Assembly: GCA_017962145.1 (NCBI GenBank)
Contig: JAGCVX010000002.1
Coordinates: 1-64,000, forward strand
DNA from: Clostridiales bacterium
GTDB lineage: Bacteria > Bacillota > Clostridia > Saccharofermentanales > Saccharofermentanaceae
Reading direction: 5' to 3'
Length of the DNA: 64,000 nt
Shown: positions 26,724 to 34,431 of the stretch, piece by piece
Numbering within the stretch: the stretch's first letter is position 1
How the letters are laid out: each line of letters begins with the position of its first letter
Made by a program: the position numbers and the translations under genes
Notes under the pieces: generated by a model
Told to the model about the DNA's origin: nothing
What the model saw: only the letters and a program-made list of their open reading frames with translations
Databases searched by the model: none

Positions 26724-27806
26724 ATGAAGAAATCTGTAGCATGCATCGTGCTGGCTCTGTCTATCGGAGCATCTGCATGTGCTTGTTCCAAGAAGGAAAC
26801 AGAGTCTACAACGAAGGCGACAACAAAGGCTACTACTGAGGAGACCACAGAAGAGACCACAGAGGAAACAACTGAGGAAACTACTGAGGAGACCACAACG
26901 GAAAGTGCCGGTACAGCAAATGCTGATACTTCTGCAGTAATCGCAGACCTGGAAGCACAGGGTTTCACAGTAACCAAGAGCCTCGATGACTGCGAGATCG
27001 ACAGTTTCCGTGGCAGAAAGGGTTTCTATGCAGAGGACGACGATGAGAAGTTCGTTTACTGCGAGTATGATACCTTTGATCATATCGAAATGCTCGACGA
27101 GCAGCATCTCCCGCTCCCGACCAACGGTCATGCCCGTATCGGTATGGGTGATACAGTATGGTGCTACAACATGGACGAAGACCAGGGTCTTTTCCAGTAT
27201 GTATGTTTCAACCAGGTAACATACCAGGTTCTGTTCTATGCCGGTCCGACAGAGCGTGGTGCCCGCGCTAACGCTTATGCGATGGAGCTGGGTATCTTCG
27301 CAAGAGAGAACGGCTGGGCTTCCTTTGATGATGATCCGGAGTATCCGGATGGAAAGGGTCTTTCTGCAAAGGATCCGTCCAAGGCACCGGTTCCGTCTAT
27401 CGACCTCAAGTATGATAAGGCGATCGAGATGATGAAGGCTTTCGTTGCAGAAGGCATGGAGATCGCAGAGCTTCCGATGGAAGGTTTCTCTCTTGGTGAG
27501 ATCCCGGATGATGCAAAGGGCTTCCTGGCAGGTGGTGCCGGCAAGTACGAAGATGCTATGATGATCGCTTATGTCGAAGTTGACGAGGATGCGATCCAGA
27601 GCTCCTACGAAGAACTCAAGGCAAGCGCAGAAGCAGAAGGCATCAAGTTCGAAGAAAAGGGTGACCTTGCATTCTGTAAGGCAGAAGAGTCCGGTATGGC
27701 AATCGTTCTTGTTTTCGATCTGGCTAACGGATACCTTCTTGAGTACATGGGAACATCTCTTGATTCCGGTGTAGCTCTTGCTAACGAGTTTGGCTTCGAA
27801 ATCTGA
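26724..27806 (+). CDS. Lipoprotein with TTEE-repeat linker and two globular domains, unknown function
   Basis: This 360-residue protein is a relative of the preceding one. The signal peptide ends ASAC, then a Thr/Glu repeat spacer covers about residues 28-60. Two globular parts follow: residues about 68-200, and about 225-360, the latter resembling the single domain of the upstream protein. The first part includes several Cys and Trp residues (VWCYNMDEDQG). AGGAGG precedes the ATG, and the gap to the upstream gene is only 38 bases, so the two are probably one transcript. A strong terminator follows. Confidence 0.8.
   Translation: MKKSVACIVLALSIGASACACSKKETESTTKATTKATTEETTEETTEETTEETTEETTTESAGTANADTSAVIADLEAQGFTVTKSLDDCEIDSFRGRKGFYAEDDDEKFVYCEYDTFDHIEMLDEQHLPLPTNGHARIGMGDTVWCYNMDEDQGLFQYVCFNQVTYQVLFYAGPTERGARANAYAMELGIFARENGWASFDDDPEYPDGKGLSAKDPSKAPVPSIDLKYDKAIEMMKAFVAEGMEIAELPMEGFSLGEIPDDAKGFLAGGAGKYEDAMMIAYVEVDEDAIQSSYEELKASAEAEGIKFEEKGDLAFCKAEESGMAIVLVFDLANGYLLEYMGTSLDSGVALANEFGFEI
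26800..26905 (+). repeat. Second in-frame TTEE-coding repeat
   Basis: It has the same kind of 12-base ETTE units as the tract at 26101, and the match is close enough to allow recombination between the two genes. Confidence 0.75.
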
Positions 27807-27829
27807 TCTAAACTTTGTGTAAAACGTCG

Positions 27830-27866
27830 AAAATCGCTCCCTTTGTTGTAAAAGGGAGCGATTTTT
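27830..27866 (+). terminator. Terminator after the lipoprotein pair
   Basis: AAAATCGCTCCCTTT pairs perfectly with AAAGGGAGCGATTTT, followed by T. Its loop overlaps the -35 region of the next promoter. Confidence 0.93.
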
Positions 27867-27873
27867 GTATAAT
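27846..27873 (+). promoter_or_regulatory. Promoter of the cobalamin-transport operon
   Basis: TTGTAA (27846-27851), 16 bases, then a perfect TATAAT (27868-27873). The -35 box is in the loop and 3' arm of the upstream terminator, a very compact arrangement. Confidence 0.7.
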
Positions 27874-27884
27874 AGGGGTGTGGC

Positions 27885-28060
27885 CGCCGGTGCCTTGTAA
27901 CAAAGGAGAATAGGGAATGCGGTGAAGATCCGCAGCAGCCCCCACTACTGTAACCCGGTACGAAATCCCAATAAGTCATTGATGCTTTCTGTCGCAAGGC
28001 GGGAGTATTGAGAAGGCAGGGAGAGTAGGTGATACGGGTAAGCCAGGAGACCTGCCGGCG
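27885..28060 (+). ncRNA. Cobalamin riboswitch
   Basis: The closing P1 helix is CGCCGG (27885) with CCGGCG (28055). Conserved elements are GGTGCC, the core GGGAATGCGGTGAAGATCC, GCAGCAGCCCCCACTACTGT and the B12-box region AAGCCAGGAGACCTGCC. A run of seven T follows P1 directly (28063-28069), which hints at ligand-dependent termination with P1 or the B12-box hairpin as the stem. It would lower expression of the importer genes when adenosyl- or methylcobalamin is abundant. Confidence 0.93.
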
Positions 28061-28118
28061 AGTTTTTTTGTTTTTAGTTCTTTTCGGGGACGGGAAAAGG
28101 ACGGAAATGGAGAATCAT

Positions 28119-29141
28119 ATGAAGAAATTTGTACGGGTTGCCGCTTTTGTGGTAGCTTTGTCCACCGTGCTGCTTTGCGGCTGTAAGGCATCTGAAACGA
28201 CGAGCCAGTGGACTCCGCCGACAGGTACTTCTTCTGAAGAAACACCTGCACCGGAAGAGAGTTCCGAAGAGCCGTCTGAAGAGTCTTCCCAGGACGAGAA
28301 CGGCACACAGTATCCTGTTGAACTGACAGACATCTATGGCAACAAGGCCGTGATCGAAGCCGATCCGCAGAGAGTTGTTTCCTGCAGCCCGGCCTGCACA
28401 GAGCTTGTATTCTCTCTGGGCCAGGAAGACACACTGGTCGGTCGTACCGACTACTGCAATTATCCGGCTGCTGCAGAAAAGATCGAGTCCGTCGGTGAGA
28501 TCATGACACCGAACGTCGAGGCGATCGTTGCTTTGGAACCGGACCTCATCATCGCAGATTCCATCTTCTCTCAGGAGTCCTATGAGCAGCTCACTGAGCT
28601 GGGTTACACAGTAGTGATCCTGAACGAAGAAACAACTGTTGACGGTGTTTACAAGAAGATCACAGATCTCGGCGAGATCCTTGACGCAAACGACGAAGCA
28701 GCTGAACTGATCGCTGACATGAAGGCTCGCATCGGTGATGTTCAAGCACAGCTCGCTGACAGCGATGAAGAAGCTCCGACAGTTTACTATGTTGTTTCTT
28801 TCGGTGAGTACGGTGACTATACATGCGGTGGTGACACATTCATCAACGACATCATCAAGTCCGCCGGCGGCGTGAACATCGCAGAAGATGTTCAGGGCTG
28901 GAACTACGACGTAGAAGAACTGGTCAAGAAGGATCCGGATATCATCCTGGTTCCGCTCTGGGCTTATGACAGCTTTATCGCAACGGCTCCGTATTCGGAT
29001 CTGTCTGCTGTAAAGAACAACAAGGTCTTCGCGATCGATACCGATATGCTCGACCGTCAGTGCGCACGTAACGCAGATGCAGTTGAAGAACTGGCTAAGC
29101 TTTTCTATCCGGAAGTGTTCGCAGATGCTAAGGCAGCATAA
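28119..29141 (+). CDS. btuF: Cobalamin ABC transporter, substrate-binding lipoprotein (BtuF-like)
   Basis: I choose the ATG at 28119 (MKKFVRVAAFVVALSTVLLC), behind GGAG, giving 340 residues; a longer GTG frame would run into the riboswitch. The lipobox is LCGC. An acidic Ser/Pro/Glu linker (about 30-60) is followed by a two-lobed periplasmic-binding domain of the cobalamin/iron type: RVVSCSPACTELVFSLG, LVGRTDYCNYP and EAIVALEPDLIIA. The cobalamin riboswitch upstream gives the specificity; from protein sequence alone, haem or siderophore would be possible. The ATG of the permease follows immediately. Confidence 0.9.
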   Translation: MKKFVRVAAFVVALSTVLLCGCKASETTSQWTPPTGTSSEETPAPEESSEEPSEESSQDENGTQYPVELTDIYGNKAVIEADPQRVVSCSPACTELVFSLGQEDTLVGRTDYCNYPAAAEKIESVGEIMTPNVEAIVALEPDLIIADSIFSQESYEQLTELGYTVVILNEETTVDGVYKKITDLGEILDANDEAAELIADMKARIGDVQAQLADSDEEAPTVYYVVSFGEYGDYTCGGDTFINDIIKSAGGVNIAEDVQGWNYDVEELVKKDPDIILVPLWAYDSFIATAPYSDLSAVKNNKVFAIDTDMLDRQCARNADAVEELAKLFYPEVFADAKAA

Positions 29142-30203
29142 ATGAAAAAAGAACCACTTAAAACAGCATCACTGGTAGCGGCCACGGGGAGTCTCGCACT
29201 CCTCCTGGCCGCTATCGTCATTTTTGCCACGGCGACAGGCGCGGTCAAGGTGCCTCTCGGAGAGACGGCGCGGATCATCGTGTCGCGTCTTCCTTTTGTG
29301 CCGAAAGCAAAGCTGATGGAAGGCGTGCCGAAAGCACATGAGACCATCATCTGGAAGATCCGTCTTCCGCGTGTTCTGCTGTCCGGTCTTGTTGGCGCGG
29401 GACTGGCTGCGGCGGGTGTCGTGCTTCAGGCGCTGTTCCGAAATCCGCTTTCTGATCCGCAGGTGCTGGGTATCTCGTCCGGCGCGGCATTTGGCGCGAG
29501 TATCGCCATCGCCTTCGGTATCTCATTTACCGTGGCAGGCATCTCGAGTATCTGGATGTTCGCGTTCGTCGGCGCGATCCTGACGATGCTTCTGGTTTTC
29601 CGCGTGGCAAGGATCGCCACGTCCCACTCGGTCACGAGTATCCTCCTGGCCGGTATTGCCTGCTCGTCGATGCTTACGGCGGGCATCACGATCATCATGA
29701 TGTGGAACCGGGAAAAGCTGGAGCAGGTCTACCTATGGATGCTGGGAAGCTTTTCCGCGGCGTCCTGGGTCAAGGTGGGCTTTATGGGCATCGTGCTGCT
29801 GTTTTCTGTGATCAGTTTCCTTCTTCTCGGAAGGGAACTGGACCTGATCACGTTCGGTGATCAGGAGGCCCAGAGTATGGGCGTATCCGTAAAACGTACC
29901 CGCGTGATCGCGGTCGTAGCCACGTCTCTTTTGGTCGCGGCCAGCGTTTCCGTCAGCGGTATTATCGGATTTGTCAGTTTGATCATCCCGCATATCATGC
30001 GTATCCTGAGCGGCCCGAAGAACCGCCGCTTGATCCCGCTGGCCCTTCTGGGCGGCGCGATCTTTATGATCGCATGTGACACGCTCAGCCGTTCCCTGGT
30101 GCCCCCGGCGGAGATCGCCGTCGGCGCGATCACACAGGTCACCGGCGCACCGTATTTTCTCTACCTGCTGTGGCGGGAAAGAAGAAAGGAGGAGCGTGAA
30201 TGA
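29142..30203 (+). CDS. btuC: Cobalamin ABC transporter permease, FecCD family (BtuC-like)
   Basis: This 353-residue integral membrane protein has the roughly ten membrane helices of the FecCD family, for example a first helix LVAATGSLALLLAAIVIFA and a late segment FVSLIIPHIMRILSGPKNRR, which contains the contact loop for the ATPase. RLPRVLLSGLVGAGLAAAGV and LQALFRNPLSDPQVLGISSG are strongly conserved in the family. It starts directly after the btuF stop and overlaps btuD by ATGA. Confidence 0.93.
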   Translation: MKKEPLKTASLVAATGSLALLLAAIVIFATATGAVKVPLGETARIIVSRLPFVPKAKLMEGVPKAHETIIWKIRLPRVLLSGLVGAGLAAAGVVLQALFRNPLSDPQVLGISSGAAFGASIAIAFGISFTVAGISSIWMFAFVGAILTMLLVFRVARIATSHSVTSILLAGIACSSMLTAGITIIMMWNREKLEQVYLWMLGSFSAASWVKVGFMGIVLLFSVISFLLLGRELDLITFGDQEAQSMGVSVKRTRVIAVVATSLLVAASVSVSGIIGFVSLIIPHIMRILSGPKNRRLIPLALLGGAIFMIACDTLSRSLVPPAEIAVGAITQVTGAPYFLYLLWRERRKEERE

Positions 30204-31006
30204 AGAATATCGATGTCAAGGATCTTTCCTATCAGCCGAAAACCGCACCGAAGCCGATCCTGGATCAGGTGTCCTATACATTTTCGGAAGGTCATATGAC
30301 GGCGCTGCTGGGTCCGAACGGATCCGGAAAAACGACGCTCCTTCGTCATTTTCTTTCGCAGATCCGAGTTTCTTCGGACGCCGTCCGGATCGATGGAAAA
30401 GCGGTCCGCGATTATCAGCCGAAAGCGCTGGGACAGATCCTCGCCTGGGTGCCGCAGAGCCACTCCGGCGACAGTGCATTTGCCGTAGAAGACGTCGTGC
30501 AGATGGCGCGCTACCCGTATAAGAGCACGTGGGAATCGGACAATGCCGAGGACGAAAAGATCGTCACGGAAGCGATGGAACGGGTCGGTATCGCACACCT
30601 GAGAAAGAGGCAGTTCCAGTCCCTTTCCGGAGGCGAGAAGCAGAGAGTCCTGATCGCGCGCGCACTGTGCCAGACGACGCCGTGGATCCTGCTTGATGAA
30701 CCGACTTCAAACCTCGATGTGAAGCACCAGATCCAGATCATGAAGATGCTTCGGGAGATGGTGGACGAAAAGAAGATCAGCGTCATCGTTGTCATGCATG
30801 ATTTCAACATGGTTGCCAGATACTGCGACCAGGCGATCCTTCTGAAAAAAGGAAATGTCGTAGCCAAGGGCGCGGTGGAGGATGTACTGAAAAGAGAGAT
30901 CCTGAGGGACGTCTACGAGGTGGATTTCGACATCCTCGACAAGGACGGAAAGAAGATCTATTTTGCACGTGAAGATTCCGGAAATTGTGATACAATGGGC
31001 GAATAA
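30200..31006 (+). CDS. btuD: Cobalamin ABC transporter ATPase (BtuD/FepC-like)
   Basis: The 268-residue ATPase shows Walker A GPNGSGKTTLLRHF, a Q-loop region WVPQSH, the ABC signature LSGGEKQRVLIARAL, Walker B WILLDEPTSNLD and the switch His in VMHDFNM. The sequence is most like FepC/BtuD importers. It is preceded by AAAGGAGGAG inside btuC and overlaps it by four bases. The transglutaminase-like gene follows 14 bases later, probably on the same message. Confidence 0.94.
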   Translation: MKNIDVKDLSYQPKTAPKPILDQVSYTFSEGHMTALLGPNGSGKTTLLRHFLSQIRVSSDAVRIDGKAVRDYQPKALGQILAWVPQSHSGDSAFAVEDVVQMARYPYKSTWESDNAEDEKIVTEAMERVGIAHLRKRQFQSLSGGEKQRVLIARALCQTTPWILLDEPTSNLDVKHQIQIMKMLREMVDEKKISVIVVMHDFNMVARYCDQAILLKKGNVVAKGAVEDVLKREILRDVYEVDFDILDKDGKKIYFAREDSGNCDTMGE

Positions 31007-31020
31007 GGCAGGTGCAGAAT

Positions 31021-31680
31021 ATGGAATTCATGACGAAGGCTGACAGTTTTTCGGAGTATCTCGAGGTCAGCGAATATATCAATCACAACCACATCAAGAT
31101 CGTTTACATCATGAACTACCTGATGGAGCTGATCATGAAAGATCAGTCCGAGGGCAGGGAGATGACCTATCTCGATCCGGAGATGGAATATGCGCTGCGC
31201 GCGTTTACTTTCGTAAGAGACCAGATCTCCCACAGTAATGACGCGGGAAGAAAAGAACTGTGCCTTCGGGCTTCGGATGTTCTCGACAAGAGGACCGGAC
31301 TTTGCTTTGGGAAATCCCATCTTCTGTGTGCGCTTCTGCGTGCGGCGGGAATTCCGGCGGGGCTTTGCTATCAGTATCTCCGACTCGATGAGAACGATGA
31401 GAATTCGCCCCTGATCCTGCATGGACTGAATGCGGTGTATTTCGAGTCGCTCGGCAGATGGGTGCGTATGGACGCGCGTGGAAATAAGCCGGGTGTGGAT
31501 GCGCAGTTTTCCATCGAAGAAGAAAAACTCGCTTTTCCGGTACGACCGGGACTTGGAGAGACGGATCTTCCGTTTATCTTCCCGAGACCCGATAAAGGCG
31601 TGATCGCAAAACTCAAGCAGCACGAGACGGCGCAGGAAGCGATGGCCGATCTGCCTGACAAGATCGCGGGTGTCTGCTGA
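31021..31680 (+). CDS. Transglutaminase-like cysteine-protease-fold protein
   Basis: The ATG at 31021 is chosen over an in-frame GTG at 31012, giving 219 residues. The core GLCFGKSHLLCALLRAAGIPA contains the nucleophile Cys, HGLNAVYF the His and WVRMDARGN the Asp, the triad of transglutaminase-core proteins. There is no signal peptide, so it is probably cytoplasmic. Such proteins can act as peptidases or amide hydrolases; the true substrate is unknown. It ends the cobalamin-transport transcript, but no functional link to B12 is evident. Confidence 0.82.
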   Translation: MEFMTKADSFSEYLEVSEYINHNHIKIVYIMNYLMELIMKDQSEGREMTYLDPEMEYALRAFTFVRDQISHSNDAGRKELCLRASDVLDKRTGLCFGKSHLLCALLRAAGIPAGLCYQYLRLDENDENSPLILHGLNAVYFESLGRWVRMDARGNKPGVDAQFSIEEEKLAFPVRPGLGETDLPFIFPRPDKGVIAKLKQHETAQEAMADLPDKIAGVC

Positions 31681-31724
31681 TCTTTAAAAGTGAGAAAACG
31701 CGAAAAAGAATGATATATGAAGAC

Positions 31725-31754
31725 TTGACGCGAGAGTGTATTTGATGGTATTAT
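31725..31754 (+). promoter_or_regulatory. Promoter of tRNA-Cys
   Basis: TTGACG (31725-31730), 18 bases, then TATTAT (31749-31754), about 22 bases before the tRNA. Confidence 0.75.
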
Positions 31755-31776
31755 CTTGTACGCTGATTATGCAAAT

Positions 31777-31850
31777 GGCGCCATAGCCAAGTGGAAAGGC
31801 AGAGGTCTGCAAAAACTTTATCCCCGGTTCAAATCCGGGTGGTGCCTCCA
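31777..31850 (+). tRNA. tRNA-Cys (GCA)
   Basis: GGCGCCA and TGGTGCC form the acceptor stem, and CCA is encoded. The anticodon loop CTGCAAA carries GCA. The D region GCCAAGTGGAAAGGC and T arm CCCGGTTCAAATCCGGG are regular. The anticodon stem GAGGT/AACTT contains a G-A opposition where most Firmicute tRNA-Cys have a G-C pair. Confidence 0.93.
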
Positions 31851-31855
31851 GCTAC

Positions 31856-31885
31856 AAAAGAGTTGTCCGTCGGGCAACTCTTTTT
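31856..31885 (+). terminator. Terminator after tRNA-Cys
   Basis: AAAAGAGTTG and CAACTCTTTT pair around a short TCC/GG-extended loop, followed by T. The remaining bases to 32009 hold no further feature apart from the ribosome-binding site GAGGAGG (31995-32001). Confidence 0.9.
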
Positions 31886-32009
31886 ATTTTTCTCTTTTTT
31901 CGTTTTACTTTCCGCGTGCCCGAAAAGATTTACATATTCCTAATACTGCGTAAACAAACCTTCTCTACACTGAATGTATAGTGATTCCCGATGTGAGGAG
32001 GTATGGCGT

Positions 32010-33332
32010 ATGAAGATCGAATCTTTTACCTGCCCGAACTGTGCCAAAGCACTGCAGATCAATAACTTAAGTGAAGACGTGAAGTTTGCATTCTGCCCGG
32101 CGTGCGGGGCTCAGCTGCATATCGATTATGAGACGAATGCTTCGCCTTCTTCGGGAAATGCACCGGCGGATCCGAGAACGGCGATCAAGAACGATATCAC
32201 CGGCGAGGTCATCGCCCGTATGGTCATCCCGGAGGGATGGGAAGCGCGAGGAATCGTGCTCGATGTCTATCAGGGGATCGATACGCCGTGCATCGTGCAG
32301 GTCCTGGCAAAGTCGAAAGACGGAAGCTCCAGCGTGATGATCCGAACCGGCGAGAAGTACCTCGATGTCTTGGAGTCCTTTGACCGCCTGATGGGATCCG
32401 ACAGATTTGAAGACGGAAAACTGGGGAAAAACCTGCCGCTCATGATGGCTCGCCAGATTCCGTTTTCCAACTACCTCAATGCATTTACCGCAAGGATGCT
32501 AAAGGGCGTCTCCATCGAACCTGTGGCCAATGCGAAACTTCCGAGCCCCGGTGGACTTCAGCCGAAGCTTCTCAATCAGCAGCTCATGCATAAGTACGAA
32601 TTCCAGAAATCCTGGGACGCGGCATTTGCCAATCCCATCTCGGAGGCGTCACTTCTGTCGTCGCGGGTGGATTCGCTTCTCCGAAAGTTTAAGGGCGATG
32701 GGAAAATATATATGGTCGGTATGGATCTGACGTCGATCGACCTGGAAGTGAAACTGACCGGCAATGCGGCAGCGTACGGCCTGGCGGGCATGATGGCGAT
32801 CGCGAAAAAGTGCCACGGACATTACGTGATCTGGGGCAGTGAGAATATCTATTTCTGCACGACTGATGAAGCGCATGAAAATGAAGCGACGGCCGCCTTT
32901 ATGCAGATGGTCTCGACGTTCTCGTTTGACGACTCGGTCTACCAGAAGAAATTCCAGAAAGCGGAAGCATTTAACAGACAGCAGCTGGCGACGCAGGCGC
33001 AGCTCAATGCGCAGAACGCGGCGCTGCAGCAACAGCTTCGGATGAACCAGGCCAGACTCCAGCAGACGCTTGCCGAGAACAGCCGCGCGACCAGCGACAT
33101 GATCATGGATTCGTGGAACAAGAAGATGGCGTCCGATTCAAGGATCAGCCAGGCTCGCCACGAAGCGACCATGGGTGTGAATACCTATGTCCGAACAGAC
33201 GGTACGACCGTCGAGCATTCTGTTGTTGCGGATCATGTGTATCAGAACCGCTATGGCGACACGGTCGGGGTTTCCGGTGTCGGGATCGATCCGAGCTATA
33301 TCCCCGACTGGACGGAGATCTCGCCGAAATAG
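32010..33332 (+). CDS. Zinc-ribbon protein with Gln-rich coiled-coil, unknown function
   Basis: I choose the ATG at 32010, eight bases after GAGGAGG, over an upstream in-frame ATG at 31974; this gives 440 residues. The N-terminus is a zinc ribbon with CPNC and CPAC pairs (residues about 8-31). A central alpha/beta region of some 270 residues includes LTGNAAAYGLAGMMAIAKK and YVIWGSENIYFC. Residues about 325-365 are rich in Gln, Ala and Asn and likely form a coiled coil. There is no membrane segment or known catalytic motif. Zinc-ribbon proteins of this build are common but uncharacterised in Clostridia. Confidence 0.8.
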   Translation: MKIESFTCPNCAKALQINNLSEDVKFAFCPACGAQLHIDYETNASPSSGNAPADPRTAIKNDITGEVIARMVIPEGWEARGIVLDVYQGIDTPCIVQVLAKSKDGSSSVMIRTGEKYLDVLESFDRLMGSDRFEDGKLGKNLPLMMARQIPFSNYLNAFTARMLKGVSIEPVANAKLPSPGGLQPKLLNQQLMHKYEFQKSWDAAFANPISEASLLSSRVDSLLRKFKGDGKIYMVGMDLTSIDLEVKLTGNAAAYGLAGMMAIAKKCHGHYVIWGSENIYFCTTDEAHENEATAAFMQMVSTFSFDDSVYQKKFQKAEAFNRQQLATQAQLNAQNAALQQQLRMNQARLQQTLAENSRATSDMIMDSWNKKMASDSRISQARHEATMGVNTYVRTDGTTVEHSVVADHVYQNRYGDTVGVSGVGIDPSYIPDWTEISPK

Positions 33333-33358
33333 GGTCCTGAAAACAAAGGCTTCGAAGC

Positions 33359-33402
33359 AACACGCCCGGGAAAGTGCATTTGCCGATGTCGGGCGTGTTT
33401 TT
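33359..33402 (+). terminator. Terminator after the zinc-ribbon gene
   Basis: AACACGCCCG pairs with CGGGCGTGTT around a 20-base loop, followed by TTTTT. Confidence 0.85.
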
Positions 33403-33418
33403 CGCGTCTGAAAGATGA

Positions 33419-33424
33419 TATAAT
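33419..33424 (+). promoter_or_regulatory. -10 box before the HEAT-like gene
   Basis: Perfect TATAAT, 30 bases before the ATG; the -35 region overlaps the upstream terminator T run and is poor. Confidence 0.5.
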
Positions 33425-33453
33425 GCATAGGTAACACGAACGGGAGGTGCGAC

Positions 33454-34398
33454 ATGGATTGCACAAAACAGCTTTTTACCGAGTTTAATGAGAGACTTTC
33501 GAAAGTATGCGAGGAGTTCGCCGATCTGGTTTCCTCCAAGGAAGGTCCGACCGAAAGCGAGATGGCGGAACATTTCAAAAACTTCCGTTCTTATATTGAA
33601 ACAAAAACACACGATTTCTGGAGCGAGCCCAAGGATTATCTGGATGGAAAGACCGGCGAAGCATTCATCGGTGAGATGGATATGGAGCAGGCGCTTTCCG
33701 CTTTCAATGAAGCGGCGGAGATCATCGATGATGAAGCGACTCCTTATCCGCTTGTAAACCGTCTTCTGAGTTTTGGCGGCGATGCCTGCGAGAAGATGCT
33801 GACGATGGTCCTTGAGAAGCCGTGGCAGCCGGAAGAGGGAGAAGATGAGAATGAATTCTTTATCCGTTTCCAGCCGTGCGTAGCTGCGATCCGCTACTTC
33901 GGAACCGCGAAATATGAGCCGGCGATGGAGCCTGTGCTCACACGTTTCTGCAGCTATACCAGCACGCAGGAATATATCGCCGACTCGGTCAAAGTCATGA
34001 TGATGGGACTGGAGACCAAGGGCGTTCCGATGCTCATCGATTTCCTGCTTGAGCGTTCTGATGAAGAGATCACCGGACCTTATGAAGACATGATGATCAT
34101 GCTGACCCATGTCGGACAGAAGGTTCCGTCCAACGATATCTACCAGGCACTGCGTGCCGGCTTCCGCCGCATGAAGTCGAAGGTCATCGCCGTGATCTGC
34201 ATCGGCGACTACGGCGACCCGAGAGGTATCGCGCTTTTGAAAGGCTATCTGGATCGAAATGTACACACGATCGATCGTGAGACATTTTACGAAGCACTTT
34301 CTGCGATCCGTCGTCTGGGCGGAGAGATCAACGACATCCAGGATCCGTTCCACGACTTTACAAACAAAGTCCCGAAGGACAAGAAGGATAAAAAGTAA
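33454..34398 (+). CDS. HEAT-like helical repeat protein, unknown function
   Basis: This 314-residue soluble protein is almost wholly helical. Its second half reads like HEAT or adaptor repeats: helix pairs separated by short turns, for example VAAIRYFGTAKYEPAMEPVL, then EYIADSVKVMMMGLETKGVP, then VIAVICIGDYGDPRGIALL. The N-terminal 90 residues are charged helices. The end is strongly basic (KVPKDKKDKK). Such folds serve as binding scaffolds, but no partner is evident. It lies 33 bases upstream of hisA with an AAGGAGAG site between, so the two are probably co-transcribed. Confidence 0.75.
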   Translation: MDCTKQLFTEFNERLSKVCEEFADLVSSKEGPTESEMAEHFKNFRSYIETKTHDFWSEPKDYLDGKTGEAFIGEMDMEQALSAFNEAAEIIDDEATPYPLVNRLLSFGGDACEKMLTMVLEKPWQPEEGEDENEFFIRFQPCVAAIRYFGTAKYEPAMEPVLTRFCSYTSTQEYIADSVKVMMMGLETKGVPMLIDFLLERSDEEITGPYEDMMIMLTHVGQKVPSNDIYQALRAGFRRMKSKVIAVICIGDYGDPRGIALLKGYLDRNVHTIDRETFYEALSAIRRLGGEINDIQDPFHDFTNKVPKDKKDKK

Positions 34399-34431
34399 GA
34401 ACACGCCGGAAGGCGCAGCCAAGGAGAGAAG

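Noticed and set aside
26101..26905. Repeats that could suggest a CRISPR array
   Set aside because: The units are 12 bases, have no unique spacers and stay in frame as Thr-Thr-Glu-Glu inside two lipoprotein genes.
31974..32009. Upstream in-frame ATG as start of the zinc-ribbon protein
   Set aside because: It would translate through the GAGGAGG site that lies at the right distance from the ATG at 32010, and adds residues without similarity to zinc-ribbon starts.
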